Shown piece after piece: positions 26,123 through 34,795 of a stretch of 64,000 nucleotides of DNA. The stretch is from Pantoea sp. IMH. GTDB taxonomy: Bacteria; Pseudomonadota; Gammaproteobacteria; Enterobacterales; Enterobacteriaceae. The stretch's first letter is position 1. Every line of letters starts with the position of its first letter. The position numbers and the translations under genes are program-made. The notes under the pieces are model-generated. The model was not told the DNA's origin. It saw only the letters and a list, made by a program, of their open reading frames with translations, and ran no database searches. The stretch is from contig NZ_JFGT01000004.1 of NCBI RefSeq assembly GCF_000599885.1, positions 310,001 through 374,000 of the forward strand, given 5' to 3'.

Positions 26123-27385
26123 TTAGTGAAAGAGCGCAATCAGCTTGCCGAGGATAATGCCGATAACGCCAAAGTCCGCATCGCCAAAGGTGGTGGCGGC
26201 AAAGCCCAGATCGCCCATCAGCGGCAGCAGAATGGCGGGCAGGAAAGAGATCAGCAATCCCTGTACAAAGGCCCCGATCATTGCGCCGCGCCGCCCGCCG
26301 GTAATATTGCCGTAGACGCCGGCCGTGGCACCGCAGAAGAAGTGCGGCACCAGCCCCGGCACGATGACGCTCAGGCCAAACAGCGGACAGAGGAACATGC
26401 TGAGCAGGCCAGCGGCAAAGCTGCATAAAAAGCCGATAATCACCGCGTTGGGCGCGAAAGGGAACACCGTCGGACAGTCGAGCGCCGGTTTGGCATCTTT
26501 CACCAGCTTGTCCGCAATACCTTTAAAGGCGGGAACAATTTCCGCGATGACCATGCGTACGCCCGCCAGGATGATATAAACGCCAGCCGCGAAGGTGATG
26601 GCCTGAATAATGGCGAACACCAGAAAATTCTGCCCGTCGCTTACCTGGCTTTCGGTAAATGTTTTGCCGGCAATCAACACCAGCGCGACAAACAGGATCA
26701 TCATCGTCAGCGAAATGGCCACGGACGAGTCACGCAGGAAATTCAGCGATTTAGGTACTTTCAGCTCTTCGGTCGAGGGGCTGCCTTTCCCCACCATTTT
26801 ACCGACCAGCGCTGCCAGCAGATAACCGGTAGAGCCAAAATGGCCCAGCGCCAGATCGTCAGAATGGGTAATTTTGCGCGTAAAGGGTTGCAGAATCGCT
26901 GGCGAGATCACCATCATCGCGCCGAGAATCAGCGATCCGGTGGCCACCAGCCAGAAACCGCTAAAGCCGCCAACCGAGAGAATAACAGCCAGCATCGCGG
27001 ACATATAAAGCGTGTGATGGCCGGTCAGGAAGATATATTTCAGTGGCGTAATCCTTGCCAGTAAAATATTAATCACCATGCCGAATACCATAATCATCGC
27101 GGTGGCGGTGCCGTAGTTTTTTTGCGCCAGCGCCGCCATCGCATCGGTATTAGGCACCACGCCCTGGATATTAAATGAATGCTCAAACAGCTGGCTGAAG
27201 ATGGTCAGCGTCGTGGCAATTAAATTGGCACCGGCAATCAGAATTAAAAACCCCATGATGGTTTTCAGCGTGCCGGATATCACTTCTGAAAACGATTTTT
27301 TCTGTAGTAATGAGCCGATAAGTGAAAAAAGGCCGACCAGTATGGCAGGCGTTCCGAGAACGTCTTTAATCATAAACTGAAGCAT
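26123..27385 (-). CDS. PTS EIIC component, ascorbate/UlaA (SgaT) family
   Basis: A 420-residue polytopic inner-membrane permease with about eleven hydrophobic segments. Family features are KTIMGFLILIAGANLI, NYGTATAMIMVFGMVINILLARITPLKYIFLTGHHTLYMS and VPHFFCGATAGVYGNITGGRRGAMIGAFVQG. It follows separate EIIB and EIIA genes. UlaA takes up L-ascorbate, but the lactonase, decarboxylase and isomerase genes of ula operons are absent here and an AlsE-like epimerase is present, so the substrate is probably a different sugar. Confidence 0.9.
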   Translation of the reverse strand: MLQFMIKDVLGTPAILVGLFSLIGSLLQKKSFSEVISGTLKTIMGFLILIAGANLIATTLTIFSQLFEHSFNIQGVVPNTDAMAALAQKNYGTATAMIMVFGMVINILLARITPLKYIFLTGHHTLYMSAMLAVILSVGGFSGFWLVATGSLILGAMMVISPAILQPFTRKITHSDDLALGHFGSTGYLLAALVGKMVGKGSPSTEELKVPKSLNFLRDSSVAISLTMMILFVALVLIAGKTFTESQVSDGQNFLVFAIIQAITFAAGVYIILAGVRMVIAEIVPAFKGIADKLVKDAKPALDCPTVFPFAPNAVIIGFLCSFAAGLLSMFLCPLFGLSVIVPGLVPHFFCGATAGVYGNITGGRRGAMIGAFVQGLLISFLPAILLPLMGDLGFAATTFGDADFGVIGIILGKLIALFH

Positions 27386-27413
27386 AAACGACTCCGTGCG
27401 TAGCGCCGCGTGT

Positions 27414-27680
27414 TTATAAATGTTCGGCCAGGATAGCTTTAATTCTGGCGTTATCCAGCAGATTGCTCAGGCCAAATACCTGTGCACTGTGATCGGCAAG
27501 GAGATCGGCAATATCCTGCGCGCTTAATATCAGGTCTGCTGACTCTGAGCGGGCAGTGGCCAGATCCGTATGGCTGACTTCTGCGGTTTTACCCAGCTCG
27601 GTGAGAATTTTTTTAACGTTCATTTCGACAATAAAACTGCTACCTAAACCATTTCCACAAACAATCAGCACTTTTTTCAT
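27414..27680 (-). CDS. PTS EIIB component, UlaB/SgaB-like
   Basis: An 88-residue cytoplasmic phosphocarrier. The phosphorylated cysteine is Cys8 in LIVCGNGLGSSFIVEMN, the P-loop-like signature of the lactose/ascorbate EIIB fold. It receives phosphate from EIIA and passes it to sugar bound by the neighbouring EIIC. The start shares one nucleotide with the EIIA stop. Confidence 0.9.
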   Translation of the reverse strand: MKKVLIVCGNGLGSSFIVEMNVKKILTELGKTAEVSHTDLATARSESADLILSAQDIADLLADHSAQVFGLSNLLDNARIKAILAEHL

Positions 27681-28138
27681 CAGGTTTTCTCCGGGGAGGC
27701 GTCGTTAATAGCAGCCTGTATGGCTGGCAGAGTGGTTGCCGTCAACAAATGTTGCAGGCGTGTTTCGTCGCTGAACAGTTCAGCCAGCTCGCTAATCATT
27801 TTGATGTGTTCTTCTCCCGAGACGGCGCACAGCATGATCACTGTATAAACAGGATCGTTTTCCGCGCTGCCGAAACTGACGCCCTGACGGATATTCAGCA
27901 GCGACAGCGCATTCTTTTGTGCCCCGTCTTCGGGGCGGGCATGCGGCATGGCCAGGCCCGGCGCGAGTACGTAATAGGGGCCAAGCTCGGCATGAGAGCG
28001 CAAAATGGCTTCAACGTATTGCGGTGTAACAGCCTGCTGCGCCAGCAGCGGGGCGGCCGCCTGGCGAACGGCATCCTGCCAGTGGCCGACGCTTTCGGTG
28101 ACATGAATGTTTCCAGCTTTAAGCCAGTCTGACAGCAT
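27680..28138 (-). CDS. PTS EIIA component, fructose/mannitol-ascorbate type
   Basis: A 152-residue EIIA domain of the PTS_IIA_2 family. The active-site His lies in APGLAMPHARPEDG (about residue 70), with GVSFGSAENDPVYTVIMLCA following as in the family. The start at 28138 has a GGAGAGAG site; the open frame further upstream crosses the operators and is not used. First gene of the EIIA-EIIB-EIIC-epimerase operon, divergent from a LacI regulator. Confidence 0.9.
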   Translation of the reverse strand: MLSDWLKAGNIHVTESVGHWQDAVRQAAAPLLAQQAVTPQYVEAILRSHAELGPYYVLAPGLAMPHARPEDGAQKNALSLLNIRQGVSFGSAENDPVYTVIMLCAVSGEEHIKMISELAELFSDETRLQHLLTATTLPAIQAAINDASPEKT

Positions 28139-28217
28139 AATCTCTCTCCGGTGATTGCCCGATGCCCTGCACTGTAGGCGGTTTTCTGACCCCTTTTCCG
28201 TGATTATTGTCGCAAAA

Positions 28218-28229
28218 GTTAGCGCTAAC
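28218..28229. promoter_or_regulatory. Operator O1, perfect palindrome
   Basis: GTTAGCGCTAAC is a perfect 12-bp palindrome with the central CG-type symmetry of LacI/GntR-family operators. It lies between the divergent EIIA gene and the LacI-family gene and pairs with a second copy 33 bp away (centre to centre). Confidence 0.75.
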
Positions 28230-28250
28230 ATGGATATTGTTAAATTCTGT

Positions 28251-28262
28251 GTTATCGCTAAC
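28251..28262. promoter_or_regulatory. Operator O2, near-palindrome
   Basis: GTTATCGCTAAC differs from O1 at one base. The centre-to-centre spacing of 33 bp is about three helical turns, suggesting both sites are bound on the same face of the helix by the adjacent LacI-family regulator. Confidence 0.72.
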
Positions 28263-28482
28263 ATTTTCAGCGCGCCATCGTGGCACGGCGCTAGAAATCT
28301 GGCAGATTGCGTTTAAAAACGGACTCGGGAGGAAGGTTAGCGGACGATAGCTACGGACGTCGTTACCGGACACCTTTCTGCGCCGCCTCGCAGAACCGCA
28401 TAAAGGGGCTATTTAACATGGCGCGACCGGGCATTTGGTTTTAAGCTGCGTCCAGTTGAAACAGCGGTCTGCAGGAGAATTC

Positions 28483-29508
28483 ATGGCAGAGAAACGGCGG
28501 CGCAGTACCGGGAAAAGTACGCTGGCCGATGTTGCACGTCTGGTCGGCGTCAGCGCAATGACGGCCTCGCGCGCATTACGGATGCCGGAAAAGGTTTCTA
28601 CCGATATTCGTGAAAAAATTGATGCGGCGGTAGCCGAGCTGGGCTACGTGCCAAACCTCCAGGCAAGCAATCTGGCTTCAGCGTCATCGCGGCTGATTAC
28701 CATGGTGGTTCCCTCCTTTGCCACGCCGGGCTGCGCCATCGTGTCGGAGGCCTTGCAGGAAATGCTGCGGCCGCAGGGGTATAACATGATGCTGGCGGAA
28801 GCCAACCATTCTGCCGCGGGCGAGAGCGAGCTGATCGAGATGCTGCTCTCTTATAATCCTGCCGCCATGGTGCATTTCAATTTTGATAATGCCGAGGCGG
28901 CGCACCGGCTGCTGAGTCACTCCGGCCTGCCGGTCATCACTATTGGCGGCGTGCATCAGGATTCAGCGGGCGTCAGTATCGGCATCGACTATGCCAAAGC
29001 GCTTCGGCAGCTGGTGCAGGCTCTGGTGGAAAAAGGCTATCGCCATCCCGCTCTGCTCTGCACGCAAACCAGCAACACCATATTCAGCCAGCTGCTGAAA
29101 GGCTGGCACAGCGGAATGCTGGCGCACAATCTGTCGCCGCACCGGGTAGTGACGTCGCCGCAGCCGTCCGGCTTTGCGACCGGTCATGCGCTGCTATCAG
29201 ATATTCGTCTGACCTGGCCTGAAATCGACGTATTGATTTGCACGACGGATGAGGTGGCCTGCGGGGTGGTAATGGCCTGCCATGCGGCGGGGATTGATGT
29301 CCCGAGCCAGCTGGCAGTTGCCAGTATTGGTGGCGGTCACCTTTCCGCCGTCTGCTCACCGCCGCTGACGACGGTGATATTGCCCTACGCCGAAATGGGC
29401 AGGCTGGCCGGCAGGCGCCTGCTGGCGGCCCTGCAGGGAGAAGAGCCCGTCGCCTTGAACGAACTGCCGTTCACTCTGACGCTCCGTGCCAGCACGGGAA
29501 AAGGCTGA
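28483..29508 (+). CDS. LacI/GntR-family regulator of the PTS operon
   Basis: A 341-residue repressor. The helix-turn-helix is TLADVARLVGVSAMTASRALR (about 13-33) with a hinge near YVPNLQASNLAS, followed by a sugar-binding effector domain beginning SRLITMVVPSF. The domain layout resembles E. coli GntR. The start at 28483 has AGGAG 5 nt upstream; the frame is open from 28435 without a ribosome site. Divergent position and the paired palindromes point to control of the EIIABC-epimerase operon. The inducer is unknown. Confidence 0.88.
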   Translation: MAEKRRRSTGKSTLADVARLVGVSAMTASRALRMPEKVSTDIREKIDAAVAELGYVPNLQASNLASASSRLITMVVPSFATPGCAIVSEALQEMLRPQGYNMMLAEANHSAAGESELIEMLLSYNPAAMVHFNFDNAEAAHRLLSHSGLPVITIGGVHQDSAGVSIGIDYAKALRQLVQALVEKGYRHPALLCTQTSNTIFSQLLKGWHSGMLAHNLSPHRVVTSPQPSGFATGHALLSDIRLTWPEIDVLICTTDEVACGVVMACHAAGIDVPSQLAVASIGGGHLSAVCSPPLTTVILPYAEMGRLAGRRLLAALQGEEPVALNELPFTLTLRASTGKG

Positions 29509-29632
29509 AAAACGAACCGCAGAGTTATCGCCGTCAACTGGCCGGAGGGCCTGTTCTGTTTCGTTCAGGCCTGTACAATCAGATTGTTAGTAATAGCCTT
29601 ATCAACACCGGGGCATTGATAACCCTTTTCCA

Positions 29633-29657
29633 GATCATTAATTTAACTATAATGATC
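29633..29657. promoter_or_regulatory. Dyad upstream of sodA
   Basis: GATCATTA (29633-29640) and TAATGATC (29650-29657) are exact inverted arms 9 bp apart, about 60 bp before the sodA start. The A/T-rich dyad resembles the kind of site bound by Fur or ArcA, both known regulators of sodA in E. coli, but it is not a clear match to either consensus. Confidence 0.45.
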
Positions 29658-29718
29658 CAACTGCTTACGCAGCACTCCATCGGGACGTGCTGCCCAAAAA
29701 CCAATGGAGATGATGAAC

Positions 29719-30336
29719 ATGAGTTATTCACTACCATCCCTGCCTTACGCATATGATGCACTGGAACCCCATTTCGACAAGCAGACGATGGAAATCCATC
29801 ACACCAAACACCACCAGACCTACGTCAACAACGCGAACGCCGCGCTGGAAGGCACCGAATTCGCTGACCTGCCGGTTAACGAACTGATCGCTAAACTGGA
29901 TCAGGTTCCTGCAGACAAAAAAACCGTGCTGCGCAACAACGCTGGTGGCCACTCTAACCACAGCTTCTTCTGGGAAGGCCTGAAAACCGGCACCACCCTG
30001 AGCGGCGATCTGAAAACCGCCATCGAAAAAGATTTCGGCAGCGTTGACGCATTCAAAGCGGAATTTGAAAAAGCGGCAGCAACCCGTTTCGGTTCAGGCT
30101 GGGCGTGGCTGGTTAAAAAAGGCGACAAGCTGGCTGTTGTCTCTACCGCAAACCAGGACAGCCCGCTGATGGGTGAAGCGATCGCCGGTGCTTCCGGTAC
30201 GCCAATCATCGGTCTGGACGTGTGGGAACACGCCTACTACCTGAAGTACCAGAACAAACGCCCTGACTACATCAAAGCGTTCTGGGAAGTGGTTAACTGG
30301 GATAAAGCAGCAGAGCTTTTCTCCGCAGCGAAATAA
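29719..30336 (+). CDS. sodA: Manganese superoxide dismutase SodA
   Basis: Cytoplasmic Mn-SOD of 205 residues. Metal ligands are His27, His81, Asp167 and His171 (DVWEHAYY), counted with Met1. [10 protein letters not shown] and the Mn-type GSGWAWLV region match E. coli SodA almost throughout. The start at 29719 has a GGAGATGATGAAC ribosome site and gives the family N-terminus [20 protein letters not shown]. Monocistronic with its own terminator. Confidence 0.97.
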   Translation: MSYSLPSLPYAYDALEPHFDKQTMEIHHTKHHQTYVNNANAALEGTEFADLPVNELIAKLDQVPADKKTVLRNNAGGHSNHSFFWEGLKTGTTLSGDLKTAIEKDFGSVDAFKAEFEKAAATRFGSGWAWLVKKGDKLAVVSTANQDSPLMGEAIAGASGTPIIGLDVWEHAYYLKYQNKRPDYIKAFWEVVNWDKAAELFSAAK

Positions 30337-30362
30337 TTCCCGCGTGATATCACGATGCTAAG

Positions 30363-30389
30363 CCGGCGATCTGTTCGCCGGTTTTTTTT
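30363..30389 (+). terminator. sodA terminator
   Basis: CCGGCGA / TCGCCGG 7-bp stem (30363-30369, 30375-30381) with a 5-nt loop and a T8 run. Confidence 0.92.
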
Positions 30390-30832
30390 ATATCTGCATA
30401 TGCACAATCCCGCAGGCGGGTTTGCTGTAATGCGCGCAGGCTTCCCGTTTTTAACAGGCTTTGGCATGCGCGGAACCGTAGTATTGCCGGAGAACTGGCT
30501 CACAACAACCATCAGCCAACATCAGCCATCAATCGCTAACCACCAGCGATCGGCCAGCAATTATCAATGCGTTATCGTCAGCCATTATCCCTCCAGCCCA
30601 TCGTTTAACGCCGCCTTTTCGTCGTCATGCCGTATGAAATGCTGGCTATCGCGATCCTTCCCGATGTTTCTGCCAACTGGCGTCTTCAGGACAGTTATAA
30701 CCGCTTAAGTGTCTGGATGTCTGGATGGCTAATAACGTTTTGTGGTAGCGTAGCGTCTTACGTTCGTGGTCAGCCTGGCCCGGGCCTGAAAAGATGGCCG
30801 TACACTCCTTTACTGACCTGAGAATTTTGCCC
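30390..30832. promoter_or_regulatory. Leader region of the sugar ABC operon
   Basis: About 440 bp without a supported gene. It holds a repeated CATCAGCCA at 30510-30518 and 30520-30528, and three tandem 8-mers at 30707-30730 (AAGTGTCT, GGATGTCT, GGATGGCT). The latter resemble degenerate Met boxes (AGACGTCT); see findings. Confidence 0.4.
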
Positions 30833-32338
30833 ATGACCGCGATAAATCGCCTCGATATGCGTCAAATCGCCATCGCTTTTGGCGGTTTTAACGCGCTTAA
30901 CGGCGTGGACTTCAGCCTTGAAGGCGGCTCCGTTCATGCGCTGACCGGCGCTAACGGCGCGGGCAAATCGACGCTGATGGCCGTGCTGTCCGGCGCGCAT
31001 CATCACTACAGCGGCGATATCCTGCTTGATAACCAGCCGGTTGCCATTCGTTCTCCCCGGGATGCAAAACAGCTCGGCATTCATCTGGTGCAGCAGGAAG
31101 TGGATGTGGCGCTGATACCGGGCTTAAGCGTGGCGGAAAACATCATGCTGGATCGGCTGGCTGAGGGCGGGCAGATTTGCCACTGGCGCGAGATGCGACA
31201 GCAGGCCAGATCGCTGCTGGCGCAGCTGGACGTGAATCTGGATGTCCGCCGTCGCGTCGAACGCTGCACGCTGGCCGAAAAACAGCAGATCCTGCTGGCC
31301 CGCGCGCTTTCCCACCATTGCCGTTTTTTAATTCTGGATGAACCCACCGCGCCGCTCGATCAGCATGAAAGCGAACGCCTCTTTACCGTGGTACGGCAGC
31401 TACAGCGCAACGGGATCGGCGTGGTATTTATTTCTCACCGTATTCACGAACTGCGGGAAATCTGCGATCGGCTGACGGTTCTTCGCGATGGATATCTGGT
31501 TGAAACCGGCCCCATGGCCGCGCTCAGCGGCGAACAGATCGTTGAGAAAATGCTGGGGCATCAGCTTGAGGATATCTACCCGCCGCGCCGTCCGGCTTTC
31601 AGTCACGAAAAGCTGCTGGAAGTGGAGGGGCTGTACGATGAACATCTGCTGCAAAATATCTCCTTAACGCTACGCAAAGGCGAAATTCTGGGCATTGCGG
31701 GGCTGGCCGGTGCCGGCAAGACCGAGCTGTGTAAGGCGCTGTTTGGCGTCAGCCGTAGCCAGATTGCGCGTGGCGAACTGCACGGAAAAAGCTGGAAACC
31801 CACTTCGCCGCACGCGGCGGTGGAAAACCGCATGGCGCTGATCCCGGAAGAGCGGCGCAAAGAGGGCATATTTATCGACGAGTCGGTGGCGATGAACCTC
31901 AGCGTGACCGCGGACAACAGTTTTTCACGCTGGAGCCTCTTTGGTCATCGTCAGGCGTGGCGCTGGGCAGAGCAGATTATCCAGAAGCTGGGCGTCCGCA
32001 CCACCGGCCCGCAGCAGACGCTGCGTCGCCTGTCGGGCGGCAACCAGCAGAAAGTGGCGATTGGCAAATGGCTGCGTAACGACGCAGACGTGCTTATTTT
32101 TGACGAGCCGACCAAAGGCGTCGATATCAAAGCCAAAACGGATCTTTTTGTGCTGATCGATGGGCTGGCGCGGCAGGGGAAAGGCGTGATCTACGCCTCC
32201 GGCGAATTTGCCGAGCTGGTTGGCCTGTGCGATCGCATTTGTGTGCTCTGGGACGGACGCATTGTGGCCGAAATGGATGCACAACACATCGATGAAGAAA
32301 CGCTTTTACTTTATTCCACCGGAGGAACCCCTGCGTGA
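30833..32338 (+). CDS. Sugar ABC transporter, duplicated ATPase (RbsA/CUT2 type)
   Basis: A 501-residue cytoplasmic ATPase with two ABC domains. The first has Walker A GANGAGKST and Walker B FLILDEPTAPLD, with a degenerate signature (CTLAEKQQILLARAL). The second has GLAGAGKTE, LSGGNQQKVAIGKWL and VLIFDEPTKGVD. This pattern is typical of CUT2 monosaccharide importers. The start at 30833 is the family-like MTAINRLDMRQIAIAF; an in-frame ATG lies at 30794. Permease and binding-protein genes follow. The sugar cannot be assigned from sequence. Confidence 0.9.
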   Translation: MTAINRLDMRQIAIAFGGFNALNGVDFSLEGGSVHALTGANGAGKSTLMAVLSGAHHHYSGDILLDNQPVAIRSPRDAKQLGIHLVQQEVDVALIPGLSVAENIMLDRLAEGGQICHWREMRQQARSLLAQLDVNLDVRRRVERCTLAEKQQILLARALSHHCRFLILDEPTAPLDQHESERLFTVVRQLQRNGIGVVFISHRIHELREICDRLTVLRDGYLVETGPMAALSGEQIVEKMLGHQLEDIYPPRRPAFSHEKLLEVEGLYDEHLLQNISLTLRKGEILGIAGLAGAGKTELCKALFGVSRSQIARGELHGKSWKPTSPHAAVENRMALIPEERRKEGIFIDESVAMNLSVTADNSFSRWSLFGHRQAWRWAEQIIQKLGVRTTGPQQTLRRLSGGNQQKVAIGKWLRNDADVLIFDEPTKGVDIKAKTDLFVLIDGLARQGKGVIYASGEFAELVGLCDRICVLWDGRIVAEMDAQHIDEETLLLYSTGGTPA

Positions 32339-33333
32339 GCAGCAAAGAACTTTCCCTTAAGGGGGCGCCTTCCATGCGTCACCAGCTGTTTGAATTTCTC
32401 TACAAATGGGGGATGTTGCTGACGGTCGTGGCGCTGATTGCGGCATTCGGCCTGGCGTCTGACAGCTTCCTCGATCCCAATAATATTCTGAATATCCTGC
32501 GCTCAATTGCCATCGTCACGGTGATTGCCGTGGGCGTCTCGATTTCGCTGACGGTGGGCGGTTTCGATCTCTCGGTCGGCTCGACGGCTTCGCTGGCCAA
32601 CTCGCTGGTGATCTCGCTGTTCGTCTGGTACGGCTTCGGCTCTACTCAGGCGATTGTGATCACGCTGCTGCTCTGTACGCTGGTCGGGCTGTTTAACGCG
32701 TTTCTGATCGTTGTCCTGAAAATTCCCGACATGCTCGCCACTTTAGCCAGCCTGTTCGTCGTCCAGGGTGTGGCTATGACCTACAGCTTTGGCGGCTCTA
32801 TTACCGAGAATATGGTGCTGCCAAGTGGCGATATGGCGGAAGGGACGATCCCGGCGGGATTCTCACTGCTGGGCCAGGTGCCGACCATCGTTATTATTAT
32901 GCTGGTGGTGACGGTGGTGGTGCAGATTGGCCTGTCGCTGACTAAACATGGACGCCGTATGTACGCCATCGGCGGCAATCCGGAAGCGGCGCGCCTTTCG
33001 GGTATCCGCACCAATCGCTACCGTGTGCTCGCGTATGTGCTGGCGTCTCTGCTGGCCGGGCTGGGCGGCATACTGCTGGCCTCACGCATCGGCTCTTCGC
33101 AGGTTAACGCCGGCGGCGGCTATCTGATGGACGCCGTGGCGGCCGCCTGGATCGGGCTTTCGCTGGCCGGTGCCGGGAAGCCCAACGCGCTGGGCACGCT
33201 GCTGGGTGCCGTCATCCTTGGCGTGCTGCAAAATGGTCTGGTCATGCTTTCCGTTCCCTATTACGCCATGGATATTATTAAAGGCTTAGTCCTCGCGCTG
33301 GCGCTGGCGATTACCTATATCCAGCGCCGCTAA
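32335..33333 (+). CDS. Sugar ABC transporter permease (RbsC/CUT2 type)
   Basis: A 332-residue inner-membrane permease with about nine hydrophobic segments, including TVGGFDLSVGSTASLANSLV and the cytoplasmic coupling segment YAIGGNPEAARLSGIRTNRYR. GTG 32335 overlaps the ATPase stop (GTGA) with GGAGG upstream; ATG 32371 would remove 12 residues. Forms a homodimeric channel with the ATPase in CUT2 systems. Confidence 0.9.
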   Translation: MSSKELSLKGAPSMRHQLFEFLYKWGMLLTVVALIAAFGLASDSFLDPNNILNILRSIAIVTVIAVGVSISLTVGGFDLSVGSTASLANSLVISLFVWYGFGSTQAIVITLLLCTLVGLFNAFLIVVLKIPDMLATLASLFVVQGVAMTYSFGGSITENMVLPSGDMAEGTIPAGFSLLGQVPTIVIIMLVVTVVVQIGLSLTKHGRRMYAIGGNPEAARLSGIRTNRYRVLAYVLASLLAGLGGILLASRIGSSQVNAGGGYLMDAVAAAWIGLSLAGAGKPNALGTLLGAVILGVLQNGLVMLSVPYYAMDIIKGLVLALALAITYIQRR

Positions 33334-33404
33334 AGGCCTGAGCAGAGAAACAGAACAGACAACCGGCGCGAGCCGCTTATTACGTTGACAGGGTACCCAT
33401 AACA

Positions 33405-34475
33405 ATGAAAAAACTGACACCATCGCTGCTGGCTATCAGCCTGCTTATCGCGGCACCTGCCTTTGCTGACGTTGCCGCTGCCATACCGGCGGCTATCGCC
33501 AGTCACGACGGCCCGGTACGCATCGCGGTAATCCGCAATCTGGGCTCCGACGACAACACCACGCAGTTTGTAGCGGGGGCGATCCAGGAAGGGCGCAAGC
33601 TGGGCTTTAAGGTCAGCACCTTTCTGAGCAATGGCGACGACGCCCGCTTTCAGGATTTTGTGAACCAGGCCATCAGCCAGAAATATGATGGCATCATCCT
33701 CTCCCACGGCAAAGATCCTTACGCCACCGATCTGGTGAAGCGCATCGCTGCGGCAGGCATCAAAGTTGCCGTCTTCGATACGCCGGTGAATCAGACGGTG
33801 GAAGGCGTGACCGTCACGGCGCAGGACGATGCTTCTCTGGCGCAGCTTTCTCTCGATCAATTGCTGAAGGACACCAACGGCAAGGCCAATATCGTTAAGC
33901 TGTGGGTGGCGGGTTTCCCGGCGATGGAGCGCCGCCAGGTGGTCTATGAAAACGTGCTGAAGGCCAATCCCGGCATTCATCAGTTGGAGTCCGTCGGCGC
34001 TGTATCTTCCGATGTGCAGGGCGATACGGCCAACAAAATTGGCGCGATTCTGGCCAAATATCCGAAAGGCAAAATTGACGCGATTTGGGCCTCCTGGGAT
34101 GCGTTTGCGCAGGGTGCCTATAAAGCGTTACAGGAGAATGGCCGCACCGAGATCAAGCTCTACAGCATCGACGTTTCCAATCAGGATTTACAGCTGATGC
34201 ACCAGGAAAACAGCCCCTGGAAACAGACGGTGGCGGTGGACAGCAAGCTGATTGGCGCCATCAATATGCGCCTGGTTGCCAATAAAATTGGCGGCGAAAC
34301 CACACCTGCCACTTACCAGTTTAAGGCTTCGGCGATCTCTCAGGCGCAGCTGGCCAGTGAGGCGGGCGCGGTCAACGTTGCCAGCCTGAACAAAATCATT
34401 CCAGGATGGGGAGAGTCTCCTGATTTTGTCGCGCCCTGGTTTGCCACGCTGCATGAGAAATATGCGAAAAAGTAA
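33405..34475 (+). CDS. Periplasmic sugar-binding protein (CUT2 family)
   Basis: A 356-residue periplasmic receptor. The signal peptide ends at APAFA, and the type I PBP fold begins near VRIAVIRNLGSDDNTTQF, with YDGIILSHGKDPYATDLVKRIAAAGIKVAVFDTPV typical of ribose/galactose-type binders. It lies 71 bp downstream of the permease, last in the operon. Related to uncharacterised sugar receptors more than to RbsB or LsrB as far as I can judge; the ligand is unknown. Confidence 0.88.
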   Translation: MKKLTPSLLAISLLIAAPAFADVAAAIPAAIASHDGPVRIAVIRNLGSDDNTTQFVAGAIQEGRKLGFKVSTFLSNGDDARFQDFVNQAISQKYDGIILSHGKDPYATDLVKRIAAAGIKVAVFDTPVNQTVEGVTVTAQDDASLAQLSLDQLLKDTNGKANIVKLWVAGFPAMERRQVVYENVLKANPGIHQLESVGAVSSDVQGDTANKIGAILAKYPKGKIDAIWASWDAFAQGAYKALQENGRTEIKLYSIDVSNQDLQLMHQENSPWKQTVAVDSKLIGAINMRLVANKIGGETTPATYQFKASAISQAQLASEAGAVNVASLNKIIPGWGESPDFVAPWFATLHEKYAKK

Positions 34476-34595
34476 CTGCACCTGTCAACGTCGCGTATAA
34501 AACCCGCCAGTGCGCTGAGGAATTCCCATCAATCAGCGCCAAAGGGCCAGAAACAGGGCCGACACTGCTATTTTGTTTAACACTGGCTGTCATTC

Positions 34596-34623
34596 ACCGG
34601 GCTGCATAGCTATGCAGCCCGGT
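34596..34623. terminator. 28-nt perfect palindrome, ABC operon terminator candidate
   Basis: Two exact 14-bp arms (34596-34609 and 34610-34623; arm ACCGGGCTGCATAG) meet with no spacer. It lies 120 nt past the binding-protein stop. As RNA it makes a 12-bp stem with a tight loop; the downstream tract is AAAATTTA rather than poly-T. Could also be a protein site. Confidence 0.6.
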
Positions 34624-34762
34624 AAAATTTATCAGGTGCGTTTCCGATGTTTTCCCGGGTTTTAAGGCTGCTCTTTTACTCAGGAGACACCGGAAACGCC
34701 GTCAGTGCTGTTCTGGCGGGGCGCGCAACAGATGTTATAGTAAATTCGCCCGGGTGGCGGGT

Positions 34763-34784
34763 AAAAAAAGCCCCGGGGGGCTTT
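34763..34784 (-). terminator. Terminator of the 42-residue ORF
   Basis: On the minus strand AAAGCCCC, a 2-nt gap, GGGGCTTT and a T7 run form a classic rho-independent terminator 12 nt after the stop of the small ORF at 34796-34924. Confidence 0.8.
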
Positions 34785-34795
34785 GGGATAATGGC

